Shown here piece by piece: positions 9,098-18,066 of a DNA stretch of 64,000 nucleotides (its first letter is position 1; each line of letters begins with the position of its first letter). Origin of the DNA: Chitinophagaceae bacterium UBA2791 (GTDB lineage Bacteria; Bacteroidota; Bacteroidia; Chitinophagales; Chitinophagaceae). The position numbers and the translations under genes were made by a program. The notes below the pieces were generated by a model. That model saw only the letters and a list, made by a program, of their open reading frames with translations. It was not told where the DNA came from and made no database searches. The stretch lies in the NCBI GenBank assembly GCA_002352105.1, contig DEHV01000043.1:16783-80782 (forward strand). The letters run 5' to 3'.

Positions 9098-10468
9098 ATG
9101 ACGAAAAGAAGAGATTTTATCAAAACAACCCTGATGGGCGCCGCAGGGGCTGGCATTGGCAGCATCGGCTTTAGCGCCAAGTCGTACGCTTCGATCTTAG
9201 GGGCCAACAATCGGGTTAACCTTGCCGTTATCGGGATACATGGAATGGGGCAGGCGCATATCCAATCTTATTCGAAGTTAAAGGACGTGTCGGTCAGCGC
9301 GCTCTGCGATGTAGACAGCAACCTGTTTAACGAAAGGATCAAAAAGCATTTTACAGATAAAAACCTGCCTAAGCCTAAAACCTTTACGGATATGAGAAGG
9401 CTTTTTGAAGATAAGCAGGTTGACGCTGTTTCGATCGTGACGCCCAATCACTGGCATGCGCTGGCGGCAATATGGGCGATTCAGGCTGGCAAACATGTAT
9501 CCGTGGAAAAACCTTGCTGTTATAATTTTTACGAGGGACAGAAGCTGGTGGAAGCTGCCGAAAGATACAAGGTTATTGTACAGGATGGCGCCGAGCAGCG
9601 CAGCAACCCCTGCGCGCAGACAATGGCGGCTTTCCTGCATGCGGGAAAGCTTGGCGAAGTGTATATGGCAAAAGGTCTTTGTTATAAATGGCGGGATACG
9701 ATAGGTAAAACTCCCGATGAGCCTGTTCCTGCTGGAGTTGATTATGATCTCTGGCTGGGCCCCGCGCCCAAACGCCCGTTCTCGAAAAACCGTTTTCATT
9801 ACAACTGGCATTGGAACTGGGATTATGGCAACGGGGATATGGGCAACCAGGGCGTTCATGAGATGGATATCGCCCGCTGGGGGCTTGGCGTTAGCTTGCC
9901 TACAAAGATCACGGCTATGGGCGGGCATTTTATGTTTGACGACGACCAGCAAACGCCCAACGATATGATTGCTGTGTTTGAATTCCCCAATGCTGATGGA
10001 GGAGGAGATAAGAAAAAGATACTGCAGTTTGAAGTAAGGCATTGGATCAGCAACCGCGAAGGCGTAAAAAGCGAAAATCCTCAGCAAGGCAATGATTATA
10101 TGATCAGCGCCGACAATACCGTCGGCAACCTGTTCTTTGGCGCGAAAGGATTTATGACAAAGAATGTCAATGAGTGGCAGGCCTTTATGGGAAAAGAACG
10201 CGTTCCGGGCGAAAAGGGGGCCGGGCTGGGGGATCACTACCAGGATTTTGTACAGGCGATCCGGGCAAATGATCAACGCCAGGCCAATGGCGACATACGG
10301 GAAGGGTTTTATTCCTGCGCGCTTATCCATTTTGCAAATATCTCTTTTCGGCTGGGCAAGACCCTCAACTTCGACCCCGTGAAGATGCAGTTCATCAACG
10401 ATCCCGAAGCCAATGCTATGATGACCCGTAAATATCGAGCTCCTTTTATTATACCGGATAAACCTTAG
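9098..10468 (+). CDS. Tat-exported Gfo/Idh/MocA family oxidoreductase (glycosyl hydrolase 109-like)
   Basis: 456 residues with a twin-arginine leader (KRRDFIKTTLMGAAGAGIG) followed by a Rossmann fold (AVIGIHGMGQAH) and the EKP motif. The C-terminal domain has the conserved GNQGVHEMDIARWGLG. Exported members carry tightly bound NAD(P) through the Tat system; some act on alpha-N-acetylgalactosaminides (GH109) by an NAD-dependent mechanism and others oxidise sugars. Length and the bulky aromatic patch HWNWDYGNGD suit this exported subgroup. It probably works together with the DUF1080 protein and the heme dehydrogenase at the left end. The exact reaction cannot be told. Confidence 0.87.
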   Translation: MTKRRDFIKTTLMGAAGAGIGSIGFSAKSYASILGANNRVNLAVIGIHGMGQAHIQSYSKLKDVSVSALCDVDSNLFNERIKKHFTDKNLPKPKTFTDMRRLFEDKQVDAVSIVTPNHWHALAAIWAIQAGKHVSVEKPCCYNFYEGQKLVEAAERYKVIVQDGAEQRSNPCAQTMAAFLHAGKLGEVYMAKGLCYKWRDTIGKTPDEPVPAGVDYDLWLGPAPKRPFSKNRFHYNWHWNWDYGNGDMGNQGVHEMDIARWGLGVSLPTKITAMGGHFMFDDDQQTPNDMIAVFEFPNADGGGDKKKILQFEVRHWISNREGVKSENPQQGNDYMISADNTVGNLFFGAKGFMTKNVNEWQAFMGKERVPGEKGAGLGDHYQDFVQAIRANDQRQANGDIREGFYSCALIHFANISFRLGKTLNFDPVKMQFINDPEANAMMTRKYRAPFIIPDKP

Positions 10469-10493
10469 CCGGATGAAAATATTGCCTATGGTT

Positions 10494-10519
10494 AAGAGCG
10501 GCGCATGCCGCTCTTTTTA
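10494..10519 (+). terminator. Intrinsic terminator after the exported oxidoreductase
   Basis: AGAGCGGC (10495-10502), loop GCAT, GCCGCTCT (10507-10514), then TTTTT. This is a perfect 8-bp stem with a T-tract, 26 bases after the stop codon at 10468. Confidence 0.88.
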
Positions 10520-10621
10520 TGCGCCTCTGGTTGTCGGATTACTTTTGTTTTGAGCAATTGCCCCGCGGAGTAAGCGGCTCCTGATCTTTCCAATTATTTA
10601 ACTCTCTGAGGCCGGCCTGGT

Positions 10622-10643
10622 CATGACCTGCCTGGCGGTCATG
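10622..10643. repeat. Inverted repeat, one copy of a short dispersed intergenic motif
   Basis: CATGACC (10622-10628) and GGTCATG (10637-10643) flank the loop TGCCTGGC. The same words, ATGACCTGCC and CTGGCGG followed by ATG, recur between genes at 47358-47382, and GCCTGGCGG-n-CATG recurs at 41451-41464, so this may be a REP-like element. Confidence 0.4.
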
Positions 10644-10714
10644 TAAGAATATTTGCCTGTTTGGTTTCAGGGAGAGGAAAAGGCATTAAATTTAGCGGAA
10701 CAAAATCAGACCAG

Positions 10715-11644
10715 ATGAAAAAACTATTGTTATTGCCTGTTTACTTATGCCGACCGATATCGGGTTTTTCGGATAAATTGAAAAAGCTATTGTTATTGCA
10801 GTCTGGCTTACTGATAGGATTGCTGGTATTCGGGCAGCAGGAGATCATTCGATTGTATCCTGGCAAGGCGCCTGGCTCTGAAGCATGGGATTGGAAGGAA
10901 GAGTTGAGACAGGATGGCGATGATCCCCAAAGCTCCCGGGTATACAATGTTGTGGATCCCAGCTTAACGGTATTCAGGCCTAACGGCGACGCCCGGTCGC
11001 GAACAGCGATCATCATTGCCCCGGGTGGAGGTTTTCTAAGACTGGCATTTGAGAAAGAAGGAACGGAGGTTGCCGAATGGTTAGCTAAAAAGGGAGTGAC
11101 CGCATTTGTGCTTAAGTACAGGTTGAACCATACAACGGAAGGAAGATCTTCTGTCGGTCAGGCTGAGAGGTATGGGAAGGTGGTCGAGCTGGCGATGCAG
11201 GACGGGCTGGAAGCCGTAGCTTATGTTCGCAGGAACGCGGAAAAATACCATATCGCTCCTGACAGGATCGGGTTTATGGGATTCTCTGCGGGTGGAACGG
11301 TAACAATGTCGGTAGCCATGAGCTCCAAAGAAGTTAACCGTCCCGATTTTATCATACCTGTCTATCCCTATTTTGCCGCAGCCATTGGCCATAAAGCGCC
11401 TACCGAAAAAATGCCGGCTTTTATCTGCGTGGCATCGGATGACGGCCTGCGACTGGTTCCGCAAAGCATCGATATTTATAATAAATGGATCGCCGCCGGA
11501 CAAGCAGCGGAACTGCATATTTACGAAAAAGGCGGGCATGGATTTGGGATGAGTAAGCAGGGAATACCTACTGATAGCTGGATTGAACGCGCCGGCGAAT
11601 GGTTAAAAGGTAGGGGATTGCTGGAGCCCGGTATAGCTAAATAA
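10715..11644 (+). CDS. Exported alpha/beta hydrolase (BD-FAE / acetyl-xylan esterase-like)
   Basis: 309 residues from the ATG at 10715. The alpha/beta-hydrolase core is complete: oxyanion-region IIIAPGGGFL, nucleophile Ser191 in GFMGFSAGGT, acid in VASDDGL and His in KGGHGFG. Such proteins remove acetyl or feruloyl groups from plant polysaccharides. The N-terminus is odd: MKKLLLLPV is followed 21 codons later by LKKLLLLQS, and only the second copy leads into a normal signal peptide (LLIGLLVFGQQ). A TTG start at 10778 is therefore possible. The gene stands alone between a terminator and the broken gene at 11720. Confidence 0.87.
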   Translation: MKKLLLLPVYLCRPISGFSDKLKKLLLLQSGLLIGLLVFGQQEIIRLYPGKAPGSEAWDWKEELRQDGDDPQSSRVYNVVDPSLTVFRPNGDARSRTAIIIAPGGGFLRLAFEKEGTEVAEWLAKKGVTAFVLKYRLNHTTEGRSSVGQAERYGKVVELAMQDGLEAVAYVRRNAEKYHIAPDRIGFMGFSAGGTVTMSVAMSSKEVNRPDFIIPVYPYFAAAIGHKAPTEKMPAFICVASDDGLRLVPQSIDIYNKWIAAGQAAELHIYEKGGHGFGMSKQGIPTDSWIERAGEWLKGRGLLEPGIAK

Positions 11645-11719
11645 GCCCAATCGAACAAATCTCGAAACATTTTTTGGAAGATCTAGAACGTATAAACTTG
11701 TCGGTTATTTTAAAACAAT

Positions 11720-12499
11720 TTACCGGCAATTGTATTCGATGGTCTCTGGATGTCCCCAGTTGAAAAAGCCTGCATGTCCAGCATAGTTTCTTCCAAAGCC
11801 CAGCGGAAGGCCTGCCGTATTATAACCTGTTGCGCCAACTGGATTATTTTTACTGAAATCCCTCAATACAAATTGCAAAACGATATTGGCGGACAGGTAA
11901 CTTACTTTAGAATCGTAACCGTAAGGATACGGTTTAATCAGGTTCCCATCATCATCATAAGAATAAACAATGGCTTCAGCCGGGCCGTCAGGAATATGCT
12001 GTGTGGGATAGATCTGGCGTCTGGTTTCTGCAATCACTCTTCCGTATGTATCATAGGTAATATTATTGCTTACAAAGGTATCGAGGCCGGCTCCGCGCAG
12101 CCAGATGCTATCCGTGAAGACCTTGTCGCCCTTCCAAACATATTTGTGCAGCCAGTAATAATCGCCGGGCTCGCGCGAATAATCCGATCGGTAACCAACC
12201 TGCCTGTTGTTTTTATCGTAGGTTCAGTAATAAAGCTGGGCAACCCCGGCGCCTGAATACAGATCAAATATTAGGCTGTCCGGCCGGTTGTTTTGGCCGT
12301 AGTAGAACGTGCCGGTTTTTGTTTCACCACCTACGGGAAGATGGGATTGGGTAATTTTTTTCAGGCTACATTGTTTGTTTTGCCCGCCACCCGGTTTCCA
12401 TTGGTCTAAAACTTTTTGACAACCAGTAAACCAAATGGATGATAGCGCCAGGAAAAAGAAATAAATGGCCTTTTTCATAACACGTTGTTTTAATAACAT
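11720..12499 (-). pseudogene. Lipoprotein with YD-repeat-like sequence, interrupted by one in-frame TGA
   Basis: The minus-strand frame is open from the start codon at 12499 to the stop at 11720 except for a single TGA at 12226-12224. The first 91 codons encode a lipoprotein signal (LSSIWFTGCQKVLD, lipobox Cys) and a strand-rich start. After the stop the same frame continues without a break: TYDKNNRQVGYRSD, then ITYDTYGRVIAE, VYSYDDDGNLIKPY, ending near WGHPETIEYN. The periodic Y/D..G pattern is like RHS/YD-repeat or DUF4595-type lipoproteins. A single base change would restore a 259-residue product. It may be a real nonsense mutation or a sequencing error. Confidence 0.75.
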
Positions 12500-12528
12500 G
12501 AAGGTAGACTCGAATTATCCCCTGACTT

Positions 12529-12544
12529 CCTGATTAAAATCAGG
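12529..12544. promoter_or_regulatory. Perfect palindrome upstream of the ECF sigma gene
   Basis: CCTGATT-AA-AATCAGG forms a 16-base near-perfect palindrome in the region between the broken lipoprotein gene and the sigma factor. It may be an operator or a small transcription-stop hairpin. No flanking T-tract or assigned regulator supports either reading. Confidence 0.25.
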
Positions 12545-12674
12545 AATGCGGATGAGTTTGGGATTCTTTTCCGAAAGCTTGCCTTTGAAAGGTTTTTGTT
12601 CTCTCTGCTGTTTGCGAAATTTGGTTTTTGGGATTTTTTTGATAATTTCACTTATTACTTAGCGACTGATTGTT

Positions 12675-13265
12675 TTGGAACAGACTTCTCTGCATAACGA
12701 AAACGAACTGCTGCAACGGGTGTCCGAAGGCGATGAAACTGCTTTTAGGACGCTTTATGATCATTATCGTAAAAAGATATATGCGTTAGGTTATTTTTTA
12801 ACTAAGTCTGAAAACTCTGCCCAGGAACTGGTGCAGGACGTTTTTTTGAAAATATGGGAAAAGAGAAGGCAGCTTCGGGAGATTGATTATTTTAATGCAT
12901 GGATGCGTACCATAGCCCGCAACACTGCCATTAATTACCTCCGTTCCAGAGCGATGGAAAAGCTTGGCCTTGACCGTCTGCAGACGCATGAAAGCAGCAA
13001 TTGCTTCACTGAAAATGATGTTGCCGACCGGGAATACTCGCTATTGTTACAAGCTGCGGTGAGGCAGCTCCCGCCCCAGCAGCAAAAGGTATACGTTCTT
13101 CACCGGCAGCAGGGAATATGTCATGAAGCTATTGCCAAAGAACTTCATATATCGGTATTGACCTCCAAAAAATATATGAAACTGGCGCTTCGTTCCATAA
13201 GGCTGTTTCTGGAGCGCCGGATGGACGCTGCAATATCATTCTTTATTGTTATTTGTTTTTCCTGA
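12675..13265 (+). CDS. ECF (sigma-70 family) RNA polymerase sigma factor, FecI-like
   Basis: 196 residues from a TTG start at 12675; an in-frame TAG lies just upstream at 12660-12662 and no earlier ATG exists. Region 2 is visible as FRTLYDHYRKKIYALGYFL through NAWMRTIARNTAINYLRS, and region 4 as LPPQQQKVYVLHRQQGICHEAIAKEL. The C-terminus ends in the short hydrophobic tail common in Bacteroidota FecI proteins. With the FecR protein downstream and the STN-domain SusC it forms a cell-surface signalling cascade that switches on the polysaccharide utilisation locus when the glycan binds SusC. Confidence 0.93.
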   Translation: MEQTSLHNENELLQRVSEGDETAFRTLYDHYRKKIYALGYFLTKSENSAQELVQDVFLKIWEKRRQLREIDYFNAWMRTIARNTAINYLRSRAMEKLGLDRLQTHESSNCFTENDVADREYSLLLQAAVRQLPPQQQKVYVLHRQQGICHEAIAKELHISVLTSKKYMKLALRSIRLFLERRMDAAISFFIVICFS

Positions 13266-13363
13266 ATTTATTTTTTGCCTGATGGCCCCCTCAACTTTTC
13301 CTGTTTGTCTAAAGAATGGGCAGGCGACGCCTTAACCTGTCTATCCTGAAATATAAATTACTT

Positions 13364-14545
13364 ATGAGAGAACAACGTCTCGAAGAATTATTCCGGCGAT
13401 ACTTGTACGATGGCCTGACCGATGCTGAAGAAACTGAGTTGTTCAAGCTTTGGCTGGATCCTTTGTTGAAAAGCAGAAGGACGCAGATCTTCAATGACCT
13501 TTACGACAGGTTGCCTGAAGGTAAAGACATGCTTGTCAGGGATGCCGATCTGATTTTTCAGCAGATAGTTAAAAGCCATGCGCCGGCGCATGGCTTGTCT
13601 GTTATAAGAAGGAGGGTTGCCTGGAAACGAATAGCTGTTGCCGCTTCTCTGACGTTGGCCATCGGGTTGGGCAGCTATTTCTTTTTATTTCCCCCTAAGG
13701 AGCAGCCATTGCAGCAAACTGTGCATCGGTTGCCATCTGATGATTTAGGAGCGCCGGTAAGAAATCGCGCGATGATCAGGCTTGCCGACGGGCAAAAGAT
13801 TTATTTAGACGGCGTTGCCAATGGATCGCTGACTATGCAGGAAGGCGTGAACTTAGTGAAGTTAAATGATGGGAAGATCGCTTATAAAGCTGCTTCCGCC
13901 ATATCGAATGCGACTGGTTACCATACGCTTTTTAATCCCCGTGGCAGCAGGATAATTGATGTGACGCTGGCTGATGGCAGCCGCGTATGGCTGAATGCGG
14001 GATCGTCGATCACTTATCCTGTTGCTTTTACAGGAAAGGAAAGAAACGTTTCCGTAAATGGCGAAGCCTATTTTGAAATAGCTCATGATGCATCAAACCC
14101 CTTTATAGTGAGTAAGGGGAAAATGGCTGTTAAGGTGTTGGGGACGCGGTTTAACGTGAATGCCTACGATGATGAGGCGGATACCAGGGTTACGTTATTG
14201 CAGGGTTCTGTTTTGGTGATGAATGATCAATATGCAGCAGGGATAAAGCCTGGCGAGCAGGCAATCGTGAAGACTCGTAAGATAGAAGTAGAGGGCGGCG
14301 TTGACTTGGAACAGGTAATGTCTTGGAAAGAAGGATATTTCCGGATGAAGGGCGCAGATCTGGCATCGCTGATGCGACAGATAGCCAGATGGTATGATGT
14401 GCAGGTGGAATATACAAATGAAGCGCCAAAAGCCAGGTTTGGAGGTTTGATTAACCGTGAGGTTAATTTGTCGGATGTGTTGAAAGCGCTTGAACAATAC
14501 GGGGTATATACCAGGCTTGATAATGGCAAAATCATTGTTCAGTAA
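13364..14545 (+). CDS. FecR-family anti-sigma factor
   Basis: 393 residues from the ATG at 13364; the alternative start at 13316 adds an unlikely basic extension. The cytoplasmic N-terminal part (1-85) should bind the sigma factor, one membrane helix spans about 90-109, and the periplasmic part has the FecR domain (GSRIIDVTLADGSRVWLNAGSS, then GEAYFEIAHDASNPF) and the DUF4974 C-terminal domain (ADLASLMRQIARWYDVQVEY). The periplasmic domain is expected to contact the STN domain of the SusC at 14669. Position between sigma factor and SusC is the standard order. Confidence 0.95.
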   Translation: MREQRLEELFRRYLYDGLTDAEETELFKLWLDPLLKSRRTQIFNDLYDRLPEGKDMLVRDADLIFQQIVKSHAPAHGLSVIRRRVAWKRIAVAASLTLAIGLGSYFFLFPPKEQPLQQTVHRLPSDDLGAPVRNRAMIRLADGQKIYLDGVANGSLTMQEGVNLVKLNDGKIAYKAASAISNATGYHTLFNPRGSRIIDVTLADGSRVWLNAGSSITYPVAFTGKERNVSVNGEAYFEIAHDASNPFIVSKGKMAVKVLGTRFNVNAYDDEADTRVTLLQGSVLVMNDQYAAGIKPGEQAIVKTRKIEVEGGVDLEQVMSWKEGYFRMKGADLASLMRQIARWYDVQVEYTNEAPKARFGGLINREVNLSDVLKALEQYGVYTRLDNGKIIVQ

Positions 14546-14568
14546 TTAGCGGGTAATTTAAATAAAAA

Positions 14569-14595
14569 GCCGAAGGCGTCACTACCGCCTCCGGC
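14569..14595. promoter_or_regulatory. Hairpin between FecR and SusC
   Basis: GCCGAAGGCG (14569-14578) and CGCCTCCGGC (14586-14595) pair with one mismatch around a 7-base loop. On the plus strand no T-run follows, but on the minus strand the stem is followed by TTTTTATTT. As DNA it is therefore an intrinsic terminator for antisense transcription. On the plus-strand RNA it may stabilise the SusC transcript or limit read-through from FecR. Confidence 0.5.
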
Positions 14596-14668
14596 TGTAA
14601 GTTTAGATTAATTAAATAATAACGATCGCTTAAGACCATTTATTCATTAACCAAACCAAAACAAAGTT

Positions 14669-17600
14669 ATGCATTTTAAGGCTCTTTGTAATGCCGGGCA
14701 TTTGCTGGCCCGGATACCCAAACAAACGCTGTTGGTAATGAAATTAACAGTAGCACTATTAATTACTGCAAGTCTCCTTGCAAATGCGGAAGGGCGCGCT
14801 CAGAAGGTAACCTTATCGCTTAAAAATGCCTCGTTGGAGCAGGTCTTCAACCAGGTAAAATCACAAACAGGATTTTCATTTATATGGGATGAATCGATGT
14901 TGAAAAGAAGTCGCCCGGTTGATATAAATGTTAAGAACGTCTCTATTCCCGAAGTAATGGATTATTGCCTGAAAGGTCAGTCCTTGGCTTACCAGATCAT
15001 CGGAGAAATAATTGTCATAAAACAAGACGCGGAAATTGCCCGGCCGGTTGAAAATATTGTTAAGGCTATACCTCCGCCAATAGAAATTCATGGAAGGATA
15101 ACGAATGTACAGGGCGAGCCCCTGCAAAATGTATCCGTATTTATTGTGGGAGCCCACATAGGAACGACTACAAATATTGACGGGCGTTTTACATTGCCCG
15201 CTCCTGATGATAGAAATGTGATACTTGAAGTTTCGAGCGTAGGATATCAAACCAGAGAGGTAAATATAGGGAAACGGACGGAAGTGAATATTGTATTGGA
15301 GCTGGCGGTTTCGGATTTAAGCGATGTGGTAGTGGTAGGATACGGAACAGAACGGAGAAAAGATCTTACAGGATCGATAGCTACCGTTAGTAGCCAGGAG
15401 GTTGAAGGGCGAAAGACGGTGCAGGTGTCTGATGCGTTGCAGGGCGCGATTGGCGGAATTGCCGTTACCCGTTCTTCGGGCGCTCCGGGAGAATCATCTG
15501 TTATTCGGTTTCGCGGAATTACCACTATCGGCAATAATGATCCGCTTGTTATTGTAGACGGGATTCCGGTGGCTAGCATCGACGATTTGAATCCCGGCGA
15601 TATTAAGTCTATTTCTGCTCTGAAAGATGCCGCTTCCGCCTCCATATACGGGTCAAGGGCAGCTGCCGGAGTGTTATTGATCACTACTCATCGTGGTCAG
15701 AGCGGCGAAGCCAGGCTCGAGTATAATTACCAGTTCGGCAGTCAGATGCCTACACAATTGCCCGAGTATGTTGGGGCGACAAGGTATATGCAGTTGAATA
15801 ACGAATACCTTACCAATGACGGCAGCGCACCCGCATTTACCGAAGAATATATTAATGCTTATCTGCAAAATAATGCGCAGTCTCCCGATGTGTATCCGAT
15901 AACCGACTGGCAGGCGGTCTTGCTTAAGAATAGCGCTCCCCGGCATGTGCATAACCTCTCTTTTTCTGTAGGGTCTGAAAAGGTCAAAACGAGAGCTTCC
16001 CTGGGATACTCCGATATCCAAGGTTTGTATAAGAATCTGTCATTTGAGCGATTTACCCTTCAGATTAACAACGATTTCAAAATTACCGACAAACTGTCGG
16101 CAAGTATGGATGTCGCAGCAATGCGGAACGATAACCGGAAGACGATTGTCACTAATGGAGATAACCCATTATTTATTGCCCGGCTGTTTCCTCCGATTTT
16201 GTATGATGATGTGTACAGTGATGGAAGGTTTGCGCCGGGAAAAGACGGGCTGAACCCATTGGCGCAGATATTGAACGGAGGGTTCGACAGAACGTATAAT
16301 AACCTTATTCGCGGACGGTTGCTTGTGAATTTTAAACCCTTCCGTGGATTTACGCTTACAGCAATAACCGCTCCCTCTTTCCGCTTTTCCAGGCAGACAA
16401 TTTTTTCAAAAAGGATCGGGTTTACTTCCCTGGATGATCCTTCCCTGGTAGTGAATTATAATCAGTCGAATACCACGCTGAATGAGAGTAGGCCCTATAG
16501 TTATACTTTTAATGCGCAGCTGCTGGCTGACTATGCCACAACGATTGCAGCCAAACATAATATAGGAATATTGGCAGGCTACGAGGAAAACTATGGGTAC
16601 GACGAATACCTGACAGCCTACAGAGGCGCTTTTTCAGTTGTCAATTACCCTTACCTCGACAATGGATCGCTGGCTTTGAGAGGCAATACCGGAGGAGCGG
16701 CGGAGAGATCATTGCGGTCTTTTTTTGGAAGGCTGCGGTACAATTTTGACAATAGATACTATCTGCAGGCCAACCTGAGGATTGACGGCTCTTCCCGTTT
16801 CGGCGCAGACAACCGATGGGCTTTGTTTCCTTCTTTTTCTGGCGGTTGGGCGGTCTCGGAAGAGGGCTTTTTTAAATCAGGAAGAATATCGGAAACGATG
16901 TCTCTGTTTAAGATTCGGGGATCTTGGGGGCAGACTGGCAACGAACGCATAGGCGACTATCCCTATCAGGCTTCGATAATATTTCAGAATGCTTTATTAT
17001 ACGCTGATAACAATGTTACCTCTTTTACATCCGGCGGTCAGGAAACGTATGCGGTGCCTGATATTTCCTGGGAAACTCAACAAACCTCGAACATCGGCGT
17101 GGATTTGGGATTTTTTAATAACCGGCTTTTGGTTACCGGCGATTATTTTACCAAACGAACTACCGATATTCTCCTCGCGCTTGATATTCCGGTATACCTG
17201 GGATTGCAAAAGCCCTTTCAGAATGCGGGAAAAGTCAGCTCTAAAGGTTGGGAGCTTGCTTCGATATGGTCGGATAAAGCGGGCAATATAAAATATTCCG
17301 TTGGGTTGAATATTTCAGATGCAAAGACCCATATTGACGATTTAAAAGGCACGCAGCAACTAGCAGACCTGGCGAATATTCAGGGAGGAGAGTTCGAATC
17401 GTGGTACGGTTACCGGTCTGCCGGTCTGTTCCAAACCCAGGATGAAGTATCCAATTCGCCGGTGTTGAATGTGAACGCAAGGCCCGGAGATATCCGGTAC
17501 GTAGATATAGACGGAGATGGAAATATAACTCCGGATAAAGACAAGGTCTTGTTAAGCGGATCGCTACCGAGGTACATCTATGGTTTTTCCGGATCCCTGC

Positions 17601-18055
17601 AATACAAAAATTTTGACTTTTTTCTCAGCGTACAGGGAGTCGGAAAACAAAACAGCCGACTGAGTTTCGTTCAGGTGCAGCCGTTGGTTAACGCATATGG
17701 AAGTATTCCTAAAATGATCGATGGTAACTTCTGGAGCGCGTCAAAGTCTGTTGAACAAAATGCAAGCGCGATGTATCCCAGATTATCCAGATTGTCGGAT
17801 CTGAATAATTATCAGATGTCCGACTTCTGGTTAATTAATGGAAGTTATATGAGGGTGAAGAATATTACGATAGGATATACGCTTCCATCATCGGCCCTCA
17901 GAGCTGCGGGTATTCGTAATGCTCGCATCTATATCGCCGCAAACGATGCTTTTACCATTAGCGAGTTTCCCATAGGATGGGACCCGGAAATGGGCTCCTC
18001 AACTTCCTATCCCATTATTACCACAGTAATGGGAGGCATTAATATTCAATTTTAA
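14669..18055 (+). CDS. SusC/RagA-type TonB-dependent outer membrane transporter with STN signalling domain
   Basis: 1128 residues. Signal peptide at about 24-45 (MKLTVALLITASLLANAEGRAQ); STN domain about 50-120 (SLEQVFNQVKSQTGFSFIW); carboxypeptidase-D-like domain 138-215; TonB-box and plug start VVVVGYGTERRKDLTGSI and contain VDGIPVASIDDLNPGDIKSISALKDAASASIYGSRAA, the SusC hallmark. The remainder is a 22-strand-type barrel ending in an aromatic residue (INIQF). It imports an oligosaccharide captured by the SusD next door and signals to FecR through the STN domain. Its long N-terminal region marks it as a regulated PUL transporter. Confidence 0.97.
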   Translation: MHFKALCNAGHLLARIPKQTLLVMKLTVALLITASLLANAEGRAQKVTLSLKNASLEQVFNQVKSQTGFSFIWDESMLKRSRPVDINVKNVSIPEVMDYCLKGQSLAYQIIGEIIVIKQDAEIARPVENIVKAIPPPIEIHGRITNVQGEPLQNVSVFIVGAHIGTTTNIDGRFTLPAPDDRNVILEVSSVGYQTREVNIGKRTEVNIVLELAVSDLSDVVVVGYGTERRKDLTGSIATVSSQEVEGRKTVQVSDALQGAIGGIAVTRSSGAPGESSVIRFRGITTIGNNDPLVIVDGIPVASIDDLNPGDIKSISALKDAASASIYGSRAAAGVLLITTHRGQSGEARLEYNYQFGSQMPTQLPEYVGATRYMQLNNEYLTNDGSAPAFTEEYINAYLQNNAQSPDVYPITDWQAVLLKNSAPRHVHNLSFSVGSEKVKTRASLGYSDIQGLYKNLSFERFTLQINNDFKITDKLSASMDVAAMRNDNRKTIVTNGDNPLFIARLFPPILYDDVYSDGRFAPGKDGLNPLAQILNGGFDRTYNNLIRGRLLVNFKPFRGFTLTAITAPSFRFSRQTIFSKRIGFTSLDDPSLVVNYNQSNTTLNESRPYSYTFNAQLLADYATTIAAKHNIGILAGYEENYGYDEYLTAYRGAFSVVNYPYLDNGSLALRGNTGGAAERSLRSFFGRLRYNFDNRYYLQANLRIDGSSRFGADNRWALFPSFSGGWAVSEEGFFKSGRISETMSLFKIRGSWGQTGNERIGDYPYQASIIFQNALLYADNNVTSFTSGGQETYAVPDISWETQQTSNIGVDLGFFNNRLLVTGDYFTKRTTDILLALDIPVYLGLQKPFQNAGKVSSKGWELASIWSDKAGNIKYSVGLNISDAKTHIDDLKGTQQLADLANIQGGEFESWYGYRSAGLFQTQDEVSNSPVLNVNARPGDIRYVDIDGDGNITPDKDKVLLSGSLPRYIYGFSGSLQYKNFDFFLSVQGVGKQNSRLSFVQVQPLVNAYGSIPKMIDGNFWSASKSVEQNASAMYPRLSRLSDLNNYQMSDFWLINGSYMRVKNITIGYTLPSSALRAAGIRNARIYIAANDAFTISEFPIGWDPEMGSSTSYPIITTVMGGINIQF

Positions 18056-18066
18056 AAAATTAATTT

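Noticed and set aside
10540..10547. TACTTTTG box as promoter for the esterase at 10715
   Set aside because: It matches TAnnTTTG but lies 168 bases upstream and lacks a -33 element.
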